DNA from: Diphasiastrum complanatum
Lineage: Eukaryota; Streptophyta; Lycopodiopsida; Lycopodiales; Lycopodiaceae
Length of the DNA: 64,000 nucleotides
Assembly (NCBI GenBank): GCA_029204225.1
Contig: CM055110.1
Location: 37,466,960-37,530,959 of the forward strand
Direction: 5' to 3'
The notes beneath the pieces were generated by a model. That model had not been told where the DNA came from. It searched no databases and was given only the letters and a program-made list of their open reading frames with translations. The translations under genes were made by a program, and so were the position numbers. This document shows, one piece after another, positions 31,900 to 41,976 of the stretch (position 1 is the stretch's first letter; every line of letters begins with the position of its first letter).

Positions 31900-34200
31900 T
31901 TGCATAACTGAAAACGTGAAGTGAATATGTTACCTCTCAAGTGTGGGTGGGAGGAAAGCCGGAATGCCTCACAAGCCATTAGTCATGAATACCGGTTCAC
32001 TTCTTCAATCACAATATTTTTGCTATTTGCAAGTAGCTTTGCCGCGCAGGTGGTTGAGTAGACGGCGAGATCCAGAGAAATGACATTTGCATAATGTTGT
32101 CACAAGTCATTGTACATACCCCAGTTTGCAGACAGATAGGCAACAGGTGCAGCGAGATTGTGGCAGGGCGGAAACGCTTCTCTTTGGCAATAAAATTCTC
32201 GGAGATCTATCACTCTGTCAGCGATGGACAGGCAACGATGGACATGCAAGGCAGAAACGGCTCCCACGCAAATAGCAGAGAATTTGCCTTCATAAATGCG
32301 ATTTGGCAGTGATCTCTGGTGTGATTCACAGCAACCGGTATTGCCCTCTGAAGATGCAATCTATTGGCAATGGAGGTTGCTTCATACAACCGTTTCCAGC
32401 ATTGAGAGTTGACTGATTAAGATGCTAGAAATGCGTTGTAGATTGCTTCAAAAAGATGACTATTTGGTCAGGTATACTACCTCATAAATGCTATTGTTTG
32501 TCGACTGGAGGTGCTATTGAATTTTGTACAATACATTGATTGTTTTCAATAGAAATCAGCAACTTAATGCTCAACAAACCAGCACTCGACTTCTGCCTCG
32601 TAAAAACAGCGTTTGTTGCCATGGGAATTCGTTGTAAGATCCTTAAAGTGCGAGTGACTAGCCACGAAAATGTACTGTGGGTTAGCAACATAAATGCCCC
32701 TGCTAGCCACTGCAGATTTGCTCTTGATTGACTGGGAGAGTGCGCTCAGTTCAGGTAGATGCAGCCGATGGGTATTGCCTCAGAAATACGATCTACACAC
32801 ACATGGCTCATGCTTCCCACTCCTCTTAATAGTAATGAAATAAAAGACGGGTGTGCCTCCAACATGAGCATCCATGAATCTCTAGCTCTAAATTAAGGAG
32901 TTGTTATACCATAATGCCTGGAGTTCTCTCATGAACTTACTTTTCGAGACCCTCTCAACAATAGAATGGCTCTCCAACACTTAGGATGCTCTCTCAATCG
33001 TGAAGTTGATGGTTCCTAACATAAGATGAAAGAGTATGGCACTCATAAACAAGGGACTTCATCCTATGATAAAGAAATAGTAGACATCTATAAGCATCAA
33101 AGAGTATGAGATCTTCATGACAACCTCACTCACAAGAAGTAATACCAAAACAACCTCTCTCAACCAAGCATGCTCTCAAAAATGAAAACCACCAAATCCA
33201 CTAATATCAACTCCCTCCTCAAAGACAACCAGGATCCAAAACTACTCATACTCAAAATTATCAACTCTTCCAAAATTATCAACTCATCTCACTATATTGC
33301 AACACTCAACATCAAACTACATTGGCCTCTCAACTCTCACCATACACAAAAACCATAATTGCATGCTAGCATTCATAACATCATAATGAAACTAACCTCA
33401 AAACCACCAACACAATGCAAGCAAGTACTTTGAACACCCAACTCTCAAACTTTTCACTATCCAACTATCAACTCACTATCACATTATTATCCAACTATCA
33501 TCCAAAGGGGCCTCCTTTTATAGTAAATCCCAAGTGTCCCCCTTCAAAATGAGGCTCTGCCAATTTTCATGCCCTACCATTTAAGGCCCCCTTCAAAAAC
33601 TAGCCAAGATGCTCTCTTAGTCAAAAGCTAGAGAAAATATCTTTAAGGCCCTCTAGGTCCTGAAGTCTTGTTTACATTTATTATCCAAAAGGTGGGTGAG
33701 GACTTTTGTCAAGCCCCTACTCCACCTAAGTATTCCACCTAAGGTGCCCTCCATTTCCTTGGTCCTTGGTCCTTTGTTTCTTTTAGCCCTTCATTTGATT
33801 TTTCTTTTCTTTGTAGCAGGTACGGCCCGCCGGCCCTTGGCTTTTGGTTTCTCGGGATTACCAACTTATTTGCGTATTTTGTCCATTTCCCGTAATTTGC
33901 CCAATTTTACTCGTTAGGGTTTCTGCAAGTTTTCAGTATTGCCCATAATTCACAGCTTGGGTTTTGCCCGATACATATTTTTCTTTGATGGCTCTTTGAC
34001 TGAAGTTGATTTTTTCGGCATTCATGACTAGGGCTCCCACGACAGCACGGTTTCCTTGAAAATGCACTAGGCAACCATATATTAGTAAAACCAACTCTGT
34101 ACATGGTAGGATTTTAGCACGGCTATGCTGGCTATTTTTACAATTGGCCAAAAAGTCGTAAAACTTTATCACAGGCCATTTCTAAGGCCGCAAACTTTTC
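31900..34200. other. No gene recognised inside the insertion
   Basis: No coding region with family signal. About 33170-33500 is rich in short CAACTATCA and CAACTCTC repeats. Confidence 0.4.
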
Positions 34201-34370
34201 TCTAGCCTCATTTAGGGTGGGCTAGGACCCAATTCTAGGTGGACCGGCATTCTTGGCTCGGTCTTTACAAAAATTGACCACAAAATATTTTTGACCGTTT
34301 TTTCGAAAGTCACTTTCTTACTTTTAAACTGTGTCTAGCCACTTTAGGTCGGGCTGGGACCCAGTTCTAA
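34201..34370. repeat. Diverged duplicate around GGGCT(A/G)GGACCCA
   Basis: TCTAGCC...TTTAGGG.GGGCTAGGACCCAATTCTA near 34201 recurs in diverged form near 34334, a spacing of about 133 bp. Confidence 0.5.
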
Positions 34371-34501
34371 GGCAAACTTGTGCCAATTTTTCTCTAATAA
34401 CCGGCTTTTACATGCCGGTTTTTTTAGTTATTGCGAACTTAAGCTTCAATATTAGCTCAATTTTCCATGCAAAAATATCGGCTAACAAATTGTTAAATAT
34501 T

Positions 34502-34680
34502 GAATATCAACCTAAATATGGCATGATACACTCGAAAATGCAGATATGAGCTGGATAAATATAAATCATGAAGAGGCCTAAGTCATTTTTCGAGAATATA
34601 TCTCCTAAGTACTTGCCTTGTATTTAAGGACAAGACCTTTAAAAGGGAAGATATTGCCTTGGATAGCCTGTTAAAATTAC
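34502..34680 (+). mobile_element. Continuation of the split 3' gypsy LTR, truncated
   Basis: It matches 26955-27124 of the 5' LTR with few changes (ATATCAACCTAAATATGG to GATATTGCC.TGGATAGCCT) and then stops. The remaining roughly 1 kb of the LTR is absent. Confidence 0.75.
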
Positions 34681-35026
34681 ACAAGCTAGTTTGATTTTTC
34701 CACTTGTAAATTGAATTGAGGCCATGTTGTGGGATGTCACACATGCCAAAGGCATAGAATACTCTTTTCTAAGTCATATCCCTTATCTAGCTTTGGAATG
34801 GCACCTTTGGAATGAGGCCAAATTATGCATAGATAGGCTAGAGAGATTCTAGGAGCTAAAAATAGCAGTTTTTACATTGTTTTGGATCTCAAGATCTTGA
34901 CCCCCAGTTAGGGTGGATCTTATGACCTAATAAGTTAAACATTAGGGTTAGGTCTTGGTTGGATCAGGGGAAGCCCTAAATTCTCAGATCTGAGTCATTC
35001 ATGTATACCATTTTGTTGAGGGGTGT
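34681..35026. other. No gene recognised
   Basis: No coding signal. Confidence 0.35.
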
Positions 35027-35165
35027 AGGGACAAGATAGCTCATTCTTTATCCCTTCTTGATTACAATAATCTTCATATTCATTGGAGATATATTCTCCA
35101 CCATTATTATATCTTGTGATCATGATACTTCTCAACAAAAATCTTAAACTTGACAAAACTCTAAA
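35027..35165 (-). pseudogene. Ty1/copia integrase fragment
   Basis: The minus strand reads NGGEYISNEYEDYCNQEGI, the segment around the second integrase Asp, followed toward the left by remnants. The Asp of DNGGEY is changed (YNNGGEY). Only about 45 residues remain. Confidence 0.65.
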
Positions 35166-35169
35166 AAAC

Positions 35170-36849
35170 ATGTGCTTTAGAGGAAAGTAGATATCTTGTC
35201 TCTCATCACGGTCATTTGATCTTGGATACCTTGCAACATAGAGGTATACTGGTTGTTTGTGTCTCGAACATATCTAAAAACTTCTCAATGGGCTTTGCCT
35301 CCATTTTCAATGGTTAGGATATGCCCTATCATATTCAACGAACAAGATCATGCTTGAGGCATCTGCTTTATACGGACAGAAGCTATGATAAAGGTAGTCA
35401 GCATGGCTTCTAAAACCATAAGGGCCTTCGCTGGAACAACGATGAGCTTGTCTCTCATTGATAATTTGATTACATACACTATTGACACATATAGTAATCA
35501 ATGCTCTCACCTCTATCATTGTGTGGACAGCGTTGAAGGCATTGCGATACATTATATTGATCGTCTTCTTGACGAATATTGGTGCACCATTGCTGGTAGA
35601 CAGTGGGCTACAGAAACATAAGCACACACTTACTTATCTCTTGCTTTCACTTTGTCATACTTTGAAAAGAAAGATATGAACAATGTTATGTCTCTTCATT
35701 CTCAACAGTTACTAAGACTACAGAATTGCTCATCGATTTGCTCTTTGGATTCGAGGTGCATTATCACACAGGTATATACTTGGCAAGCTTTCTCTTGAAT
35801 AGACTAAAAGATAGCATATTTGTTAGTATAAGCTTGCTTTACTCATGATTATTAACAATCTGGTTTTAGATAAGAATGCTAGATAGCATTATTTTTAACG
35901 CCATCACTGTTGGGAATCCATGCAATAAATAGACTCGAAATCGCTTTATATTGCTCTTCAAAGAAAACGTCTCCCGTAAACAGTTGTGTGTAAAGGTTAT
36001 AACATATAATACAAGTATTGAGAACCTATGCACCCTTAAGCCACATGGAATTGTGCAAGGGATGACCGCACTTGTAGGGATTGGAACGACATGGATTTTC
36101 CCTGATCCTATTGCAAATGCTAAGAGTAAGATACTTGGCTAAATATAAATAAACACAGGTATTGTGGTAAGTTCATAAGACATGATCGATATTAAAAACT
36201 AATAAAACAGGGTGGTAGCTGGCGTACTCTTGAAAAGCATGGATATGCTCAAGGGTTTCGAATATGGTACTTTACCTATTATGGGTTCAAGTAGTGGTAT
36301 CACAAATAATTTCTCCCTTATCTGATTACTGATCCATGCTATCTCTCGTTTGCTAATTGCAACCTATATAGCACAATTATTTCTCAAACACATATGCCTT
36401 ATGTAACTTTTTTTTATTTTTTGGTACGAATTAGTACCATAAAATTGATCAGAATGGCAGAAGGCCCTGATACGGTAAGGATATAGGAAAGCCTATCGCT
36501 ATTTTTCACGTTTTACGTAGGGAAGGTTGGACTAACTTTTTTCAAAAAATATTTTAAGCTGTTAAGCTGTTAAACTTATTTTGGACATGGATAACAACTG
36601 ACATTCAGCGTTGAAACCTGTCTTCCTCACTGTGCTAACTTGTGCGGTTTTGTGTGGTGGGATGTTGGAAGGTACCAACTGGATGTCTTGAAATTTGTTT
36701 CGCTTTACGGTGCTTTTCTTTGAAGTACTATATGCTTTTAGGTACGTTTTACCTTGTTGGGTTATGAATAAAGGTTTCAAAAAGTTTGGTCTTGCTTTGG
36801 CAAGAGGAGCTATGTGTCGTTAATCTCTCTCCCCATCTGAGATGACAAC
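35170..36849. other. No gene recognised; short unassigned frames
   Basis: Short open stretches (for example 35482-35679 with a hydrophobic run and 35951-36142) show no family I know. They could be exons of a decayed host gene, but I cannot support that. Confidence 0.3.
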
Positions 36850-36969
36850 AAACTGAATAGAAGCCACAAGGAACTATATTGAATCATGGTGCACCATATT
36901 GAACCATACTGAATCGTACTGAACCATATTGAATCATTGTTTTGACCATATTGTAGAGAAACAACACGT

Positions 36970-37011
<42 letters not shown>

Positions 37012-37290
37012 AAACTGAATAGAAACCACAAGGAACCATACTGAACCATGTTGAACCATATTGCACTATACGGAATCGTACTAAACCATATTGAATCATG
37101 GTTGAAACTATACAGAAGAGATAAGACACATGCCCCTACCCCCCTCCTCCCCTCTCTCTCTCTCCATTTGAGATCACAACAAACTGAACTGAAACCATAA
37201 AGAACCATATTGGCGTGCTACAAAATCATACTAACCATGTTGAACCATACTGACGTGTTGCAGAATCATATTGAAACTTAGCAATACTAA
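36850..37290. repeat. Degenerate array of GAACCATATTGAATCATACT-type units
   Basis: The words AACCATATTGA, AATCATACTGA and AACCATACTGA recur many times in two or three blocks, each with CAACAAACTGAA(T/C)(A/T)GAAACCA at its start, separated by CT-rich runs (36972-37008 and near 37140-37165). The array flanks the B side of element copy 2. Confidence 0.75.
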
Positions 37291-37324
37291 TTCATGGCCG
37301 AAACTGTACTAAAGAGAAAAGACA

Positions 37325-37448
<124 letters not shown>

Positions 37449-37718
37449 AGGAGTTCTCAAACTTAGAAGGGCCGTTTGTTACGAGTTGTTTTTTTTTCCC
37501 TCTCTGTTTATGTCCATGTGGCCCAATCGGTTCTTGACATAGTGGCTTCTATGTGACATAACTCGCTTGACCCGAAAAACACAATTCATATTTGGGCAAA
37601 TTTGAATTTCCGGTCCGGTAGATTGGAAGCATACTATTGGCTGGCGTGCGCGACGACTGGTTGACTAAACTGCTTGGCTTAGCCTCAAGTTAAAATGATC
37701 TTGGGACTCACAAATAGG

Positions 37719-37726
37719 TTTGGCGC
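37719..37726 (+). promoter_or_regulatory. E2F-type site upstream of gene B, copy 2
   Basis: TTTGGCGC, 55 bp before the B start ATG at 37781. The same octamer stands 20 bp before the B start of copy 1. Confidence 0.45.
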
Positions 37727-37780
37727 CTATTATACTCTGGACTCTCATATTGACGAGTTCAAACGTGAACTCTTCAAACT

Positions 37781-39166
37781 ATGGCGATGAGAAGGAGACC
37801 GAGATCCTTGATATGCTCTGCAATTTTTTATAATGAGAGGGAAGACGATGGCACATGGATTGCTCGTGAATATCATAAGGCTTCTTGGGTACTGATGCAT
37901 CCATCGGCGAGAGGGCTTTTTTCCAAAAGAAAAAGGCCAAGTATACATATAGATCTTATTGGAAAGGGCGGATTATTGATTTCAAAGTTTCTCCAGGAGG
38001 ACAAACCATTTTAGAGGTGCTTATTCAACATGTTTATATGCATTCAGAACTTAATGTGGAGGCTGTAAATCCACATGATTTTGAAAAGTGTAATTGTAAG
38101 TATCTTAATTTTTTGGATTGCTTGTCATTTTTAAAACGTAATTGTATTTATGAATTGGAGCTTATTATGATTTTGTATTGCAGATCTATATCCTTCAAAT
38201 ATACATGAATGGGAACTTGTGGCATCTCTTTCTGGTATTATAGATGTCATCCATTCAGAATGGCAAATTGCAATACAGAGGACGAATGACAAAAGAACTT
38301 GCAGATTTTGGAATATTTTTTTATGATGCTATGTATATTCCAGACACAAATGGAGGAATGAGAAAACTAGAGTATATACCTCTACCTAATATTCAAGATA
38401 ACGTGTGGTGGATTGCAGTCAACGACAATATAATAAAATGCTTTCGTTCCAAGCTATATAATGATGTACAAAAGTCACTCAAAACTATTACAGGATCAAG
38501 AAATTTGCACTTAAGTTGGTTCGTTCCAATGTCATTGTTTGTTAGCTCTTTTTCAAACACAGAAGTGCATCGAACTCCCACATTGTTTGTTTGCAAAAAT
38601 CTTTCAGATGATTTTTTATTCAAATTCATGGACAAAGGTTGGGATATAAGATCCACTACAGATATTTCTTGTAGAATCAAACATTCATCCATATCATTTA
38701 GATACAGTAAAAAAAAGCAATTGCTTAGTATGGTGTTTCATTATCAGAGATGGAAAGAACACAATGGTACTTGGGCCCCATTAGATCAAGATCTAGACAA
38801 CATTGGACACATTGATCGTATAGACATTGATATCATGGCAAATGGGGATTTACTTACTACTATTGAGGTTGAGCAAGACTGGACCTTACTCTACATTAGA
38901 ACGGAACTGACACTTTTACAGCAAGATATCCCCGAATATTTCAACTTTATATTGGATGGAAAATCGGTATGTGAAATCCATGAATTTGTATATTAATTTA
39001 TATTCATTATCCTTTTTGTCAATATTCGGATCACTAACTATAATTTGATTAATGTATGTTTGTGCAGATACGTAAAAGACGAAGAAAAAATAAAATGCAA
39101 AGATTTGGACGGAATTGTTCAGATAATAGAGCAATTATGATACAAGTTTTGCAAAAGCTCTCATAA
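37781..39166 (+). pseudogene. Gene B, unknown protein with basic C-terminus, copy 2, three exons
   Basis: Exon 1 is 37781-38095, from ATG (MAMRRRPRS). Intron GTAAGT...TTGCAG 38096-38183 in phase 1. Exon 2 is 38184-38966 (YLYPSNIHEWELVASLSG, then KLQYRGRMTKEL, LHLSWFVPMS, RTPTLFVCKNLSD). Intron GTATGT...GTGCAG 38967-39067 in phase 0. Exon 3 is 39068-39166, ending with RKRRRKNK and a TAA at 39164. The basic stretch may be a nuclear localisation signal. Lesions: a 1-bp loss near 37920 (after ARGLF) and a 2-bp loss near 38258. No known domain was recognised. B is convergent with A, and the two stops are about 150 bp apart. Confidence 0.65.
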
Positions 39167-39318
39167 ATATCAATATATTTCTCATTTTCTGAGAATGTAC
39201 ATGTGTGTCCTGTATTTAACAATGGATGCTTTTTTCTCATTGTCTCTATCTTTCTATATGCCCATAATTATTCACAGGGCATTACATCAAAAATGTATAT
39301 CTCTATTTAATCTATTAG

Positions 39319-41148
39319 TTACAGCTCAAAGTAGTATGGATTATCTCCACCCTGCACTAGTGTCAGTTGTGGACTTGATTGGCCTCCCGTTTCCGCAGCT
39401 GGACTAGGTGTTGCATGAGATAATAAGTTCATCAACATCTGTTGATGAAACTCATATATCTCATTCATTGAAAATGCTCGACATTTATATTGCAAATCCA
39501 AAAGAATCTGGTCAATTGACTTATCAAAAACCAAATAAAAAATAACCTAGTTAGGCCATTCACTAGTCTATTTACCTTTCGTATATTTGGAGCCCCAGAT
39601 TGCATGATGTACCACTCTAAAAAGTCCTGTACATTGCGGATGGAGAACCATCCACAGCTATGTCCATCCTCTTACTGAGTTGACTTCAATCACAAAACAT
39701 ATAATAGGTTAGTTGTGCACTCTGAAAAAAACAGATCATATTACCTATCAAATACTTGATGAGAAATACTTACTTCTGCATCAGCAATTTCGAGGTGGCT
39801 ATTTATAGTGGCCCCATCCGGCCTTGGCAAAAATGGCAACATTCTGCTGTACATCACGTCCATTTCGGCATGGGTAGACTTTAAGGAGTTCATCTTTAAA
39901 CAGATGGGATTAATGATCCCATCTGAATCTTCTCTAAGGGAGATTATATGCATACTCCAATGCTTACTGCAAACAAGAGATAATTAGTTAAACTAAAGGA
40001 ATTACAATACCTATTAAAAATATTACTAGAATATATTCTATGTAATCACTTACTTTTGACAGTATGGAATAATAAAGACTTTGGTCTCCGAGGTTGTATG
40101 GAGAAGATACTTCGTCGCCTTAGTTGGACTATGAAGGTTGTGTGCGAAAAAGGACAACACAACTCCAATGTCCTTAGTATCATCGCATTGACATCTATTT
40201 ACAGAATACATCAAACCAGCCTCCACAACTGGATTTGATATATCTGAGGTCTTCTCCTTCAGGGCATCACAAAAGTTTTTATTTATGTGATTTATATAAT
40301 TAATTGAACTTAGACAAAAAGAAAATTGACCTCCTAGCTTGTCAATTTCTTTGGCAACATACTCATCAAAAATTATAAACCTCTCAGAATCCAAAAATGA
40401 ATCTTTGGGATCAACATGAAATCTTACACAAAGATCCTTATAAAAATCACCTATTAAACTTAAATCTAGATCCGATATTATTTTATCTACAGTCGAGTTC
40501 ATTTCCTTGTTATTGTGGGATGGAATGGAGGGAATGGAAGAGGAACTACTTGAATAGTTAGGGGTGGTGGAAGGAGAAGAAGGCACTGCAGAATGGTGTG
40601 ATGGTCCAACCAAAGCATGAGAGATGTGAGGGGGGGATGGTGATTTGCTGAGTACCACCCTTTGCTTGGCAGGCCTGGTGGGCTTGGTCTGCTTCCTCCT
40701 TCTTCGTTGAGGAACAAAACCTCTCTCTATAGGTGGTGGCCTAGAGGTGAAGCCACTCTTAAAGACCTGATCGTATGTACTCCTCAGCCTCATGACAAGA
40801 TGCATGTCCTGAGGCATGAGGGTAACTCTCTTTGCGTGCACTGTGCAAAGCGTGGAGTCCTCAAAGAATTTGACTTGGAAGTCCTCATAGGCAGTATGGA
40901 GGGCTTCCAGGCCCTATTATGTTCTAGCGAACATCATGTGAGAGGGACCTTGTTACCAGTCTCACAGATCTGTAGAAAGGAACACGAGGAATTAGAAGAT
41001 TCGTGGTCCTCTGAAGTCTCCTGATATCCCTTAACCATGGTCTTCTGGGCCGACCTACTCTCCTACCAGTGCCCACTGCCCTTTGTAGAGGAGGGCGAGG
41101 AGGCGGGGCAAATGTGATAAGGCGGGCTGTCTGCTTGGTACGGGCCAT
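39319..41148 (-). pseudogene. Gene A, histone H3-fold + Ulp1-like (C48) protease fusion, copy 2, four exons
   Basis: ATG at 41148 opens MARTKQTAR, identical to canonical H3 residues up to R8. Then come a Pro/Arg-rich tail, RDIRRLQRTTNLLIPRVPFY (alpha-N/alpha-1, CENH3-like TNLLIP), LEALHTAYEDFQVKFFED (alpha-2) and HAKRVTLMPQDMHL (alpha-3). A basic linker RRRRKQTKPTRPAK and a Ser/Pro-rich stretch follow, then a C-terminal domain. Its end spans exons 1-3 (41148-40054, 39966-39774, 39668-39576): KVFIIPYCQ-NKHWSMHII with the catalytic-type His, KMNSL where Ulp1 proteins have Asp-Ser (here Asn), and DGHSCGWF with the catalytic-type Cys. A last exon to 39319 ends DNPYYFEL. Lesions: TAG plus a 1-bp insertion near 40920. 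Introns follow GT-AG. Confidence 0.8.
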
Positions 41149-41162
41149 TGCAAGGTAGGGTA

Positions 41163-41307
41163 TCGATATGACGCGCCAACGAGCAGGGAAAGCGGGTATT
41201 CGACAGGGGAGGCGCGTGATGGCGATATAAGCGATGGCGTATCGCCACGACGCACGGGCGGGCCAGCTGTATTGGTATGTGGGTCCTTTGGCGCGTGGTA
41301 GCGATAT
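41163..41307. promoter_or_regulatory. Iterated GGCGCGTGRTRGCGATAT motifs, gene A side, copy 2
   Basis: Perfect 18-bp motifs at 41211-41228 and 41290-41307 and a degenerate inverted one at 41165-41177. TTTGGCGC at 41287-41294, an E2F-type site, overlaps the second motif about 140 bp upstream of gene A. Confidence 0.7.
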
Positions 41308-41424
41308 GCGTCTAATGGGGAGCGGAAGTGAACAAAGGAAACTAAGGAGAGCCAGAGAACGAAGAATTAAGAAACTGAAATAAGACCCGAAAACGTCCTT
41401 TTATACCTGTAGAACGCCCCATCA

Positions 41425-41715
41425 TATTTGCACGTTCGATGTGACACCTCCACTCCCCGCACGTGTGGTCACACACATCCGTCACATGTCAGGATATCAG
41501 CGGTTCGTATGATCAGACGGCTGGCATGCACGTGTGAGAACACGTGGCGACATCTAGACCACACACGCGCCAGAACACAACTGGGGCGTATGATAGTACA
41601 GTTGACGTGCGAGGACGCATGTCACGATCCGAAGTGTACATGTGTCATTCAGAATGATTTCATCATCGTTTCCACACGTGTGGCAATTTTGACCGCACGT
41701 TACTGAGACACGTGT
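41425..41715. promoter_or_regulatory. Cluster of CACACGTGTG-like (G-box core) words
   Basis: GCACGTGTGG, GCACGTGTGAG, ACACGTGGCG, CCACACGTGTGGC and ACACGTGTTC lie between the two motif clusters of the A-C intergenic region. Copy 1 has CACATGTG and CACACGTGCG words at the same relative position. Plant bZIP/bHLH factors bind CACGTG; use here is inference. Confidence 0.5.
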
Positions 41716-41821
41716 TCGGTTCAGATGCTCTATATTAGACTATATATATGAGTGTCATTTTTGTAATTCAGTTTCGCATATTGAGTCCAATTAACCGGCC
41801 CGCTCCAAATCTGTTTGTACA

Positions 41822-41975
41822 ATATCGCTACCACGCGCCTAGCAAAGACATCCGTAGTTGCACTGATTCCCTGGCGCGTGGTTCCGATATTCGGATTCAC
41901 GTACAGTGCATATCGCCATCACGCGCCTGCGCTTACCTTGTTTATGTCCCCTTGCTAACCAGCGCGTCATATCAA
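41822..41975. promoter_or_regulatory. Iterated CGATAT motifs, gene C side, copy 2
   Basis: Inverted motif at 41822-41839, exact reverse complement of 41290-41307. Direct motif GGCGCGTGGTTCCGATAT at 41873-41890. Inverted motif at 41910-41927, exact reverse complement of 41211-41228. A degenerate one at about 41961-41975. The clusters next to A and C are thus mirror-related. Confidence 0.7.
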
Positions 41976-41976
41976 T

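Larger units (their letters stand above)
30832..34501. mobile_element. About 3.7 kb insertion splitting the gypsy 3' LTR
   Basis: The 5' LTR shows the uninterrupted order CACGAA-TATCAACC. Here CACGAA stands at 30826-30831 and GAATATCAACC at 34502 onward, so the inserted DNA is flanked by GAA, a possible 3-bp target duplication. The insert ends read ATTGTGTTAG and CTAACAAATTGTTAAATATT, giving weak inverted similarity (AATTGTGTTAG against AATTTGTTAG). I found no transposase. It contains a tandem SINE-like head and duplicated segments. Type unknown. Confidence 0.55.

Noticed and set aside
35330-36290. Possible exons of a host gene
   Set aside because: Short frames with a hydrophobic run only; no recognisable family and no consistent splice pattern.
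36810-37208. 132-residue minus-strand frame rich in Tyr, Trp and Ser
   Set aside because: Product of the AACCATATTGA repeats and a CT run.
36850-37290. CRISPR-like or satellite array
   Set aside because: Units are degenerate 10-11-bp words without regular spacers, in plant DNA.
37905-37935. Programmed -1 frameshift at CTTTTTTCC in gene B copy 2
   Set aside because: Slippage would restore the frame, but copy 1 has a TGA at the same place that slippage does not solve. Independent decay is simpler.
39319-41148. Gene A taken as the host's own CENH3 or H3 gene
   Set aside because: Long extra C-terminal domain, several lesions, two diverged copies each inside the same four-gene set.
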